Position numbers and translations under genes: made by a program. A model generated the notes under the pieces. It saw only the letters and a program-made list of their open reading frames with translations, was not told the origin of the DNA and did not search any database. Source: Candidatus Altimarinota bacterium (GTDB lineage Bacteria > Patescibacteriota > Gracilibacteria > BD1-5 > UBA6164). From it: a stretch of DNA of 64,000 bases. The stretch is from contig JAQUZB010000005.1 in assembly GCA_028691535.1 (NCBI GenBank), positions 1-64,000 of the forward strand, written 5' to 3'. Positions 12,284 through 20,797 of the stretch are shown here, piece by piece; the first letter of the stretch is position 1; the number at the start of each line of letters is the position of its first letter.

Positions 12284-13258
12284 ATGAAAAAATTAATCAT
12301 AACTATACTAGTATTTTCAAGTTACTTATTTATAAACCTGAACAATGCTTACTCTGCAACCATAAATACTCTTCCTTCTGCAAATAATGTACAAATATGA
12401 AATACAAGCGGTTGAAATGGTATAACTAATTCATATTTAGATAAATTATGAGGAAATTGAGATATAAAAGCAGGATCTGAATGAGAAAAATCAGTATATT
12501 ACCTAGTTTACTCAATTGCAAAAGATTTAAAAACTATTTTTTATATATTATCTGGTTTATATTTTTTAATTTTAGTAATTAAATTAATTTTTTCAGAAAA
12601 TACTGATGAAGAAATTTCTAATTTCAAAAAATGATTGATATGGATAACTATATGAATAATGGTTATGCAAATATCCTTTTATGCCATAAATACATTATAT
12701 GCAAGGGATGTAGGATGAACATTAGCAAATAATTTAACAAAAAATTTAATAAGTCCAATAATTAAAATACTTGAAACTGCAGCATCATTTTTCTTTGTTT
12801 TAATTGCTATATTTGCATTTTATTCAATTATAACTGCAAATGGAGATGAAGAAAAAGTAAAAACAGGTAAAATGAGTATTTTCTACTGATTAATTTGATT
12901 TATAGTTGTAAAAATTGCAAAAGAAATTGTAAATGCTAGTTACTGAAAAGTTGATTGTAATGAGACAACTATACTATGAATATTTACAATAAATTGAAAT
13001 AATTGTAATGCTAGTAGTCAAATTGTATGAATATCAGATATAATTATAAAAATAATAAATTGGATGAATTGATTCGTTTGAATAATTGTCATAATAATGA
13101 TAATTTATGCTTGAGTTCAAGTATTATTCTCAGTTTGAGATGAAGATAAGCTATGAAAAGCGAAAAGTTCAATTGTTTACATAGTTATATGAATTGCTAT
13201 ATTAATTTTGAATTACTTTATATTAAGTTTCTTGATTAAACCTGAAACTATTATTTAA
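12284..13258 (+). CDS. Membrane protein with three TrbC/VirB2-like modules
   Basis: 324 residues with a signal peptide (MKKLIITILVFSSYLF) and about six further hydrophobic helices. These form three successive helix-loop-helix units. Each has a first helix ending in a short loop such as SVGDEDKLGKAKSS or TANGDEEKVKTGK, then a second helix. The loop pattern (small residue, Gly/Asp/Glu cluster, Lys-rich) resembles the TrbC/VirB2 type IV secretion pilin fold. It probably sits in the cytoplasmic membrane as a channel or pilus component. It is followed by two related genes 11 nt and 1 nt apart, so it is the first gene of a three-gene unit. Confidence 0.65.
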
Positions 13259-13269
13259 AAATAATAAAT

Positions 13270-14169
13270 ATGAAAATTACACAAAAAATAATCCTGATTC
13301 TCATATCAATATTTAGTATTTTTATTGTTAATAATACTTATGCTGCTATTGAATGATTGGATTGAATAGATAATAAAAAATCAATTTCTATAAATTGAAC
13401 AAGTACTGATATATCAGATACTATAAATAATGTTACATTAAATATTTTAACTAAAATAAAATATGTATTTTCATGAATTTTGCTTATATATTTAGTATAT
13501 GCAGGAGCACAAATGATTATGTCAATGTGAACAGATGATGATAGATTATCAAGTGCAAAAAAATCTCTACGGTATGCTGCAATAGGTTTATTTTTTATAA
13601 ATATGCCTTGAACAATATATAATGCAGTAAAATGAGATAAAACAACTGTAAACTGATGAATATGAAACTCTTGGAGTAATGAAATATGAAGTTCAACAAC
13701 TAATCTATTTATAAATACTGATGTATTTTCAATAACTCTAAATAATACTGTAATTAAATTTCTAGAAATAATCCTTGTTTGAATATCTATAATGATTATA
13801 ATAATAGCATGACTTAAAATAATAACTTCTAGGTGAAGAGAAGAACAAATTACAGAAGCAAAAAATAAAATTATTTGGTCTGTAATATGATTAATATTTA
13901 TTGGATTTATAGAAGCATGGCAAAAATTTGCATATGCTTGAAAAATTGCAGATTGATCTGATATTTTTAAAACACTTGCAAATCTAGCATTATTTCTAGC
14001 ATGACCAATTGCAATATTTTTCTTAACTCTTGCTGGATATTATTATATAACATCTGCTTGAGATGAAGAAAGAGCTAAAAAATGAAAAAGTATAGTATTA
14101 AATACAGTTCTAGCAACTGCTATATTACTAGTATCTTATGTGTTTTTATATGATTTAATGAACTTTTAA
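13270..14169 (+). CDS. Membrane protein with three TrbC/VirB2-like modules
   Basis: 299 residues with a signal peptide ending near AYAA. Three tandem two-helix modules are visible. Their loops read SMGTDDDRLSSAKKSL, SRGREEQITEAKNK and SAGDEERAKKGKS, which align by eye with one another and with the neighbouring genes. In known systems VirB2/TrbC is a single small pilin subunit, so this looks like a fused trimer. A membrane channel role or a VirB6-like scaffold is inferred, not shown. The stop is separated by 1 nt from the next ATG. Confidence 0.65.
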
Positions 14170-14170
14170 T

Positions 14171-14614
14171 ATGAGAAAAATATTTATAATACTATTTTTA
14201 ATATCTAGTTTTCTATTTCAAATAGATAATTCATTTGCAGCAAGTTGAGATAGTGTAAAAGTTAGAGTAACTGAAAAAATTCCTTGAGTAACTTGTAAGG
14301 AAGTAACTGATAAAAATTGAGATATAATTAAAGCAGAAGATTGAGCACCTGCTCTATATGATTGTGAAGTAGAAAAATGAGCTACTCAGATAGTAAAGAT
14401 GCTTGGTAATATAATAAAATATTTTACATATATAGCTTCTCTTGTTTGAGTACTATTTATAGTATATAATGGTATACTATATAGTATGTGATGAGCAGAT
14501 CCCTCATTAAAAGATGATGCAAAAAAAAGAATAATATGAACACTTATTTGATTAATCTTACTATTATTAAGCGGGCCAATATTAAAATTAATAGCTCCAT
14601 GGATTTTCGTATAA
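14171..14614 (+). CDS. TrbC/VirB2-like small pilin-family protein
   Basis: 147 residues: signal peptide, a Cys pair (TCKEV and YDCEVE) in the short exported domain, then one two-helix module with loop SMGGADPSLKDDAKKR. This is the single-module version of the two preceding genes and has the usual size of TrbC/VirB2 family pilin-like subunits. It ends the gene set; a strong hairpin terminator follows. A role as the major subunit of a secretion pilus or channel is the most natural reading but is inference. Confidence 0.7.
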
Positions 14615-14617
14615 TTT

Positions 14618-14660
14618 TAAAAAAAAGCATAGTTATTTTTATATAACAATGCTTTTTTTT
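14618..14660. terminator. Terminator ending the secretion locus
   Basis: An imperfect hairpin (AAAAGCATAGTTAT/ATAACAATGCTTTT) is flanked by A and T runs. It can also stop minus-strand transcription coming from the tRNA region. Confidence 0.75.
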
Positions 14661-14674
14661 ATTTAATTGGTTGC
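14660..14674. repeat. 15-nt direct repeat, copy 1 (copy 2 at 14818-14832)
   Basis: TATTTAATTGGTTGC occurs exactly here and at 14818-14832. In the second copy it covers the 3' CCA end of the initiator tRNA gene. Confidence 0.85.
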
Positions 14675-14775
14675 ATTGATATAGAACTGTCGCAACTCGG
14701 ACATCCGAGCAGAAAGACACAAACGTGTCTTTCTAAAAACCATTCTGATTCTTGCTCTCCTTTCAATTCCTATCA
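14660..14775 (-). other. Structured, relatively GC-rich stretch with tRNA-end repeat
   Basis: This holds no recognised gene. Two perfect hairpins are present: a 5-bp one at 14696-14709 and a 10-bp one at 14711-14734. The first 15 nt (14660-14674) repeat exactly the CCA end and flank of the initiator tRNA at 14818-14832. TTCAATTCCTATC (14763-14775) is the inverse of the tRNA T-arm. On the minus strand a 26-codon frame (14743 to 14663) with an AAAGGAG sequence 13 nt upstream is open, using CGN codons rare elsewhere here. It could be a small RNA, a tRNA-derived remnant or a microprotein gene. Confidence 0.35.
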
Positions 14776-14776
14776 T

Positions 14777-14812
14777 CAAAAAAAGAAAGTGAATTTATTT
14801 TTCACTTTCTTT
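14777..14812 (-). terminator. Terminator downstream of tRNA-fMet
   Basis: Read on the minus strand, the hairpin AAAGAAAGTGAA/TTCACTTTCTTT is followed by a T run, just 3' of the tRNA genes. Confidence 0.8.
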
Positions 14813-14825
14813 CTTAGTATTTAAT

Positions 14826-14900
14826 TGGTTGCGGAGATAGGAATTGAACCTATGATCTTCGGGTTATGAGCCCGACGAGATACCACTTCTCCACTCCGCG
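14826..14900 (-). tRNA. Initiator tRNA-Met (CAU)
   Basis: The cloverleaf has anticodon CAT in the loop CTCATAA, three consecutive G:C pairs in the anticodon stem (GGG/CCC) and an unpaired C1:A72. Both are initiator features. The CCA end is encoded. It lies in tandem with tRNA-Glu. Confidence 0.93.
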
Positions 14901-14921
14901 ATAAAAAAATAGCAATAAGTA

Positions 14922-14996
14922 TGGTACGGCTACGGAGAATCGAACTCCGGTTACCGGGATGAAAACCCGATGTCCTAACCACTAGACGATAGCCGC
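14922..14996 (-). tRNA. tRNA-Glu (UUC)
   Basis: Cloverleaf with anticodon TTC in loop TTTTCAT, standard T-loop GTTCGATTC and encoded CCA. It lies 21 nt upstream of tRNA-fMet and is probably co-transcribed with it. Confidence 0.93.
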
Positions 14997-15028
14997 TTAT
15001 TTCTTATTGCGAGCTTTATTATATTTAT

Positions 15029-15068
15029 AAAAAAAAATAGTCAAACTTTTTTTGACTATTTTTTTTTA
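15029..15068. terminator. Bidirectional terminator
   Basis: The palindrome AATAGTCAAA/TTTGACTATT is bordered by A and T runs. It ends the cyclase transcript on the minus strand and separates it from the tRNA genes. Confidence 0.8.
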
Positions 15069-15070
15069 TT

Positions 15071-17188
15071 TTATTTTCATGACATAGTTGATACTCAATC
15101 CCAATCATCAGATGGTGGAGTTTTCATATAAATTTCGCACATATCTAGATATATTTGAGGAGCATTATCTCATTGTTTTATAAGTTTTTCGAAAATCTTC
15201 TTAGCTCATAAAAAATCTCTTTTTAAGTATAATTTAACAGCTTTTTCAAATTGATTTTTAATTTCTAATCTTTCATCTGAAACCTCATTTTTTAATCATA
15301 ATAATTCATATATTTTTACAGGTTTATTTTTTCATTTAACTCTTATTTTATCAAGATACCTAAATTCAAATAAATCTTTTACTTCTTCATATATAGATTC
15401 ACTAACACAAATATATGTTCCATAAAATTTATTAACTCACTCTAAACGAGATGCTAGATTTACACTATCTCAAAGTGCAGTAAATTCCATTTTTCTTCAA
15501 GTTGATCATATATTTCATACAATTGCTTCTCATACATGTAAACCAATTCTAACTTTTATAGTTGAAAATCATTTTTTTCACCATATTTCATTTAATTCTG
15601 AAAGCCTTTTTTGTTGTTTTAATGCTGATAAACAAGAATAATAACTAGAATTATCATATGGAGTAAAAGCTCACCATAATGCCATTATTGCATCTCCTTC
15701 ATATTTATTAATAAATCAGTTTGAATCCATTATTATATCTGACATTTCAGATAAATAATCCCTAAGAAATCAAACTAAAAATTCTGGTTCAAATTTTTCA
15801 GAAATTGTAGTAAATCACTCAATATCAGAAAAATAAATTGCTAATTTTTTTCTTTCTCAGTCTAAGTTGATTTTTCATGAATTTGATAATATTTCATCCG
15901 CAATTGCTTTTGAAACATATTCAGAAAGTGCTTTATTTAGCTTATTTTTATTTTTATTTTCTGTTATATATTTAACCATATTTGAAATGGTTAGTGACAA
16001 TATAAGTGCAAAAAATAATTCAAATAAATGATTTAATAAATATGAAGTAAAAATAAGAACTGATATAGGAAAAATAACTAAAAATATAATAGAAATTGAT
16101 ATATTACTAAAAACTAGCACATATCAAGAACGAGATAGGTTAAAATAAACAGACAGTAAAATCAATGAAAAAATTAAAAATAATTCTAAATTTTTATCTA
16201 AATATAATAAATAATTTTTTGTTAACATAGTATTTACTATGTTTGATAAAACATAAACTCAGTATTCTATTCAATTTGGAGTTGTAAATATATCTTTAAT
16301 TCATTTAGCAGTTGCTCAGACTAAAACTATTTTTCAATCAAATGCATTTGGATCAATCTTATTTTCATATACATCTAAAAATGAATAAGAAATAAATTTA
16401 GAATATTTATTTTCAGCTCAAACTGGTAATGGAACAAAATTTATCAATATATCATTTGAATTTGATAATAGAAATGGAACTCTGTAGTCAGATCTTAAAT
16501 AATAAAAATCTTTATCTGAATTTTCATAATTTAAATAATTTTTTTCATATATTTTTGAATAATATGCCTTTAATATAGAAATACCAAAATGATTATATGT
16601 TGAAAGATTTTTATTTACATCATATATTTTTGCACTAGGTCTAAAACTTGTAACAACGTTTGATTTCATATCAACATTTGGTTGATAATATCAAAAAGCC
16701 AATGCTCAAGTTAAAAATTTATCAAGTGGTTTTTCGATTACTCAAATAGTTTGACCACTAAAAGTTTTAGATATTATAGCTCATCATAATATTACATTTC
16801 AAGCATCTTTTATAGATTTTGCGAATATATCATCTCATTCTATATCTAAGTTGTTATTATTAGCAAAAATGATATCAAAAGCGATTATTTCAGCTCATGC
16901 ATTATTTAAATTTTCTATTATAGGTTTATAATCTCTCCTAGATATGGGAAATCATAACTTATCTAGAGTTTTTTCATCAAAATTAATAACAACTATATCA
17001 TTATTAATTAATTTATTAACTTTAGTAGTATCAAGAAGATAAATCTCATTTTTTGTTTTAATAATAAATGATTTTATTTTCTCATTTATTACATAAAATG
17101 GGCTACTTAATACTAATAAAAGTAAAAATATGAAAAGAGATATTGAAACAGTTAAAAATACTCTATTATGTAATAATTTATTATTCAA
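15071..17188 (-). CDS. CHASE2-domain class III adenylate/guanylate cyclase
   Basis: 705 residues. There is an N-terminal TM helix, then an extracytoplasmic CHASE2 sensor (motifs VVINFDEKTLDKLG, PISRRDY, IAFDIIF and GKIVLVGATA), three TM helices and a cytoplasmic class III cyclase domain. The catalytic domain shows the metal-binding YFSDIEGFTTISEKF and KYEGDAIMALWG and the VNLASRLEG helix. A short C-terminal helical extension follows. It makes cAMP or cGMP from ATP/GTP in response to an external signal. The FecR gene immediately upstream on the same strand (6 nt gap) is a recurrent partner of CHASE2 cyclases. Nucleotide preference cannot be settled by eye. Confidence 0.9.
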
Positions 17189-17194
17189 AATTAA

Positions 17195-18391
17195 TTAGTT
17201 ATTTATTAAATTATCTAACTTTTCTTTAACAATGTTTTCAGTATTAGTTTTTAACTCTATTGTTTTATCAATAATTGTCTCTTTATTTAAAACATCTCAT
17301 GAAAAATTATTTTTTAAAGTAGAAATATTATTAATAATTGATTCTTTAATATTTGAACCAAAAGATATAGTATTTAAATATGATAGTACTTCTTCTTTTA
17401 TCTGTATAGATGTACTATTTTTTGAAAATATTCATACTATTTTATCAAGTGTATCATAACTTTTATTCTTGATCGAATCTTTAAAATCATATAAGAAACT
17501 ATTTAATATATTTTCTTTTTCACTATCTGGAGCAATTTCCAAAAGTTTTTCCTTAATACTAATTTTTAAATTAAATAAATCTGCATTATCACTACTTGAT
17601 ATAAAATTTAAGTTTTGGTAAGATGATAATAAATCATTGTATAATTTCTCTTTATCCGTTAATGAAAGATTATCTAATTTAGTTCAACTTATCTTTATCA
17701 AAGATTGTAATTTTTCCTCTAATTGGATTTTTAGTTTATTAAAAAGTTCTAAATCGAATTTCCTATTTATTTCATCAAAAGCATTATCTCTAATATTTTT
17801 AATAAATTCATCTAAGCTTATAAAAGTAAAGCTAGATAATACTATAGGCTCTTTTTCTGGAACCTTAATTGTTTCTCAACTATCTTTTGTTAATGTAACA
17901 TTATGATCAATAACATACAAATAATCTTTATCTAAATCAAGATTAAAAATAGTTCATCTAATTGCAGCTTCAGTATCTGCAAATGTTTCTTTAAAATACG
18001 ATTCTTCAGGTATAAAACTAATAACATTTGACCATGTTTTTCATGATAACAATTCAAATGAAATATTCAATTTTTCTACATTTGTTGAAACAAACAATTC
18101 ATTTATAACTATTGATGTATTTCATCAAAGTCTTGTTACACTTCAATCTCACCATTCTATTATTGCTAATGAGTTTTCCTTTGTAGTTTTAATTACATCA
18201 TTTAACGATAATTTTTCTTTTTTATCAGTTGATAAAGAATCATTATTTAAATATGCTTCTCATTCAACTAGCACAACATATGAGTTTCTATCAACTCATT
18301 TTTTAAATACTGAAATATATACTGAAAATCAGATTATAAAAATGATTAAAATCAATATAAAATATATAAATTTATTTTCTATTTTTTGCAT
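17195..18391 (-). CDS. Membrane-anchored FecR-domain protein
   Basis: 398 residues. One N-terminal TM helix (about 8-26) is followed by a FecR domain (about 35-150), with typical elements LSLNDVIKTTKENSLAIIEW, GSVTRLGGNTSIVI and AAIRGTIFNLD. A long helical, Lys/Glu-rich C-terminal region without recognised domain follows. FecR domains are extracytoplasmic or periplasmic regulators. Pairing with the CHASE2 cyclase downstream suggests it modulates that sensor. No sigma factor or TonB receptor is nearby, so the classical Fec arrangement does not apply. Confidence 0.85.
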
Positions 18392-18437
18392 TATAAGTAT
18401 TATAATATATATAAACACATATATATTATATAAAAAA

Positions 18438-18446
18438 TGTTAAAAT
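18438..18446 (+). promoter_or_regulatory. Extended -10 just before the DivIC-like start
   Basis: TGTTAAAAT ends only 9 nt before the ATG at 18456, so the predicted transcript would be leaderless or nearly so. Confidence 0.4.
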
Positions 18447-18455
18447 TCAAAAAAT

Positions 18456-18875
18456 ATGAAAAAACAATATATTTTTCTTGTGATGATTGTTATTACTTTA
18501 TACATTTTATACTTAATTTGAACATTTAAATATAAAGAATATAAGATAAACTCTCACATAGATTACATAACTAGTCTTAATAAAGAAATAACTTCAAAAA
18601 TAACAATTGCAAACCAATTAATTGGATATAAAACATCTAGTGCTTATAAAAATAAAATTTTAAAAGACCAACAATGATTTAAAAATAAATGAGAAAAAGT
18701 TATCTATTTAACTAGTGAAGATAGATATAATAAATTTACAAAAGATATTGAAGAATATACAAATGAAATAAATACTACTATAAATAATGAAGAAAATATT
18801 AATCATGATACTAAAGAAATGAGTATATATGAAAAATGGATTTATTTTTTATTTAAAAAAGATATTAGTTTATAA
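18456..18875 (+). CDS. Septum formation initiator (FtsB/DivIC-like) protein
   Basis: 139 residues with the FtsB/DivIC layout: short cytoplasmic N-terminus, one TM helix (about 6-23), then a coiled coil. The segment TSSAYKNKILKDQQGFKNKGEKVIYL has the diagnostic spacing of the family (helix, Gly, then VIYL). These proteins form the FtsB-FtsL-FtsQ divisome subcomplex. The gene stands alone between a divergent FecR gene and a terminator. Confidence 0.7.
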
Positions 18876-18903
18876 AAAAAGAAGCCTACGGCTTCTTTTT
18901 TTA
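18876..18903. terminator. Terminator between convergent genes
   Basis: The hairpin AAAGAAGCC/GGCTTCTTT with flanking A and T runs can serve both the DivIC-like gene (+) and the pilin-like gene (-). Confidence 0.85.
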
Positions 18904-19329
18904 TAAATCTGAAAAATCTGATGGTAAAGCATCTGGATTTTGAATATTGTCTCAATTATAACTACTAGAGTTTCAAAAAATCTGAGTTCATAATTCTTCT
19001 ATTTTTTGAAAGATTTTTTTAGGCTCAGCATATTTTTCAACATCAAGTCAAAGTAATCTACCTAAAATAGGAAAAACGAATATAGTGAATACTGTAACGA
19101 TAATACCAATAACAGCATATCTAATAGTATTTATAGCTGGTTTTATTTTATCATCTTTACCTCCTGAAAGGATTAAAAGTAATCCTCACCATAAAATAAA
19201 TAATATTGAAAATATTCAAGCAGACAAAACAAATATAGAAATAGCAAGTAATACAAAATCTCAAAATTCCATATTATCTGAAAGTATAGATGCTCAAGTT
19301 TCTATAGCATATGCAGTTTCTATTATCAT
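18901..19329 (-). CDS. TrbC/VirB2-like two-helix membrane protein
   Basis: 142 residues. Two hydrophobic helices flank the loop LSGGKDDKIKPA. This is the same helix-loop-helix module as in the secretion locus at 12284-14614, and the second helix begins RYAVIGIIVTVF. There is no obvious cleavable signal peptide. The C-terminal 45 residues are hydrophilic and end with Asp and Ser. It is the last gene of the tuf-rpsJ-rpmB-rpsP-khpA series, separated from khpA by 19 nt. Confidence 0.6.
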
Positions 19330-19348
19330 ATCTTATTTAAATTAGTAA

Positions 19349-19585
19349 TTAATCTAAAACTTTTAAATTGATTCTCTTATTAGATTTTACTCAAAATAAT
19401 CTAAGTATAGATCTAATAGAGTTAATATTATTTCAACCTTTACCAATAATACTTCACATATCTTCTTTGTCAACCGATAATGTTAAAAGTGTTCAAAGTT
19501 CATCTTCAACTTTTTCAATTTTAACCAAGTCTTTTTTTGAAACTATATTTTCAATAATAAAACTTAAAAATTTAACTTCATCCAT
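19349..19585 (-). CDS. khpA: KH-domain RNA-binding protein KhpA
   Basis: 78 residues, a single KH domain with the core IIGKGGNNINSIRSIL (the GxxG loop is GKGG). This matches the KhpA/YlqC family, a small RNA-binding protein linked to cell division control and often encoded next to rpsP, as here. Length is typical (75-80). Confidence 0.88.
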
Positions 19586-19596
19586 AAATTTTTGTA

Positions 19597-19637
19597 TAAA
19601 AAAATAATATCCTTCAAATAAAAAATTATTGAAGGAT
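19597..19637 (-). terminator. Terminator downstream of rpsP
   Basis: On the minus strand ATCCTTCAA/TTGAAGGAT forms the stem, followed by a T-rich run. It lies between rpsP and khpA, so it may only partially stop transcription. Confidence 0.7.
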
Positions 19638-19645
19638 TTTAAAAA

Positions 19646-19885
19646 TTATAAAGAAACGTTATTTAATTTCATTAATTTTTCAACTCTAGGAGAAAATTGA
19701 ACTCAGTGAGAAACATAAGTTCTAACTTTATCTAAATCTTTTATTTTAAATTCTTTAGAAATCGGATTATAAAATCCTAAAATTTCTTTGTAACCATGTT
19801 TAGCAGCAGCTGTATGTTCAGTTACAACAACTCTAAAGAAAGGCATATTTCTTTTTCAAGCTCTAGATAGTCTTATTTTTAACAT
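19646..19885 (-). CDS. rpsP: 30S ribosomal protein bS16
   Basis: 79 residues. The start MLKIRLSRAGKRNMPFFRVV and the segment KEILGFYNP identify bS16. Length is normal for the family. It is preceded by tRNA-Leu and rpmB and followed by khpA, a common rpsP neighbour. Confidence 0.96.
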
Positions 19886-20012
19886 AAATCAAGTATAAAT
19901 TATAAATTAGTAAGGATTTTTTAAAATTGAGAGTTTAAAACCAAAAAATAGTTTTTTTAGCTCAATAACTATCAATTTATCAATAGTTTAATTATTAGTT
20001 TTTTTATAGGTA

Positions 20013-20097
20013 TGGTGCCCAGGGCGGGAATCGAACCCGCACTACCGAAGTAACGGGATTTTAAGTCCCGCGTGTCTACCAATTCCACCACCTGGGC
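20013..20097 (-). tRNA. tRNA-Leu (UAA)
   Basis: 85-nt class II tRNA with a long variable arm, anticodon TAA in loop CTTAAAA, T-loop GTTCGATTC and encoded CCA. It lies between rpmB and rpsP. Confidence 0.95.
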
Positions 20098-20126
20098 AAA
20101 TTATTAACAACAGCTTAAGTATTACA

Positions 20127-20146
20127 TTCCTCGCTTTCGCGAGGAA
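20127..20146 (-). promoter_or_regulatory. Perfect stem-loop with GAAA tetraloop
   Basis: On the minus strand an 8-bp GC-rich stem (TTCCTCGC/GCGAGGAA) closes a GAAA tetraloop. It lies between the rpmB stop and tRNA-Leu and lacks a U tract. It may be an RNA processing or stability element, or a terminator of unusual form. Confidence 0.6.
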
Positions 20147-20156
20147 GTAAACTATA

Positions 20157-20354
20157 TTATACTAATCAGTTTTTTCTTAAAGTTTTTAAACCTTTAGCAG
20201 AAACTCTAATTTTATAAACAATCCCTGTTTCAGGATCTTTTATATTTTTGTAAAAAAGATTTGGGTAAAATTTTCTTTTAGTAGCTCTCAAAGAATGAGA
20301 TCTATTATTACCTGTTGCAGTTCTTTTTCATGTAACCTCACAAACTCTTGACAT
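20157..20354 (-). CDS. rpmB: 50S ribosomal protein bL28
   Basis: 65 residues. The N-terminus MSRVCEVTGKR and NNRSHSLRATKRKF are diagnostic for bL28. It keeps one Cys (CEVTGK) but shows no four-Cys zinc site. It lies directly downstream of rpsJ. Confidence 0.95.
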
Positions 20355-20381
20355 TGTCTAATATTTAATAAGTAATAATAA

Positions 20382-20699
20382 TTATGCTTTAATTTCAATT
20401 CAAACACCATTTGGAATACTTAAACTTTGAAGCATTTCCATAGTTTGAGCAGAAGGGTCTAAAATATCAATTAATCTTTTATGTCTTCTGATTTCAAATT
20501 GTTCTCTAGCATCTTTGTTAACAAATGTAGATCTATTAACAGTAATTTTTTCAATTCTAGTTGGTAATGGAATTGGTCAAACAACTTTTGCACCAGAATC
20601 ATTAGCTATACTAACTATTTTTTTAACAGCTTCATCTAATAATTTATGTTCAAATGCTTTAACGCTAATTCTAATTTTATTTGCAGCTTTTTTTGCCAT
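20382..20699 (-). CDS. rpsJ: 30S ribosomal protein uS10
   Basis: 105 residues. The sequence contains [25 protein letters not shown] and [11 protein letters not shown], standard uS10 signatures. It also serves in transcription antitermination as NusE in the family. It follows tuf, a conserved gene order. Confidence 0.96.
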
Positions 20700-20797
20700 A
20701 TATTTTTTTTTATAATTAATAAACTAGTTTTAATGTAGTTCTAATTGCCCAACACTATTGAATAATCAATAATGTTGGATTTATCAGATTACATTAA

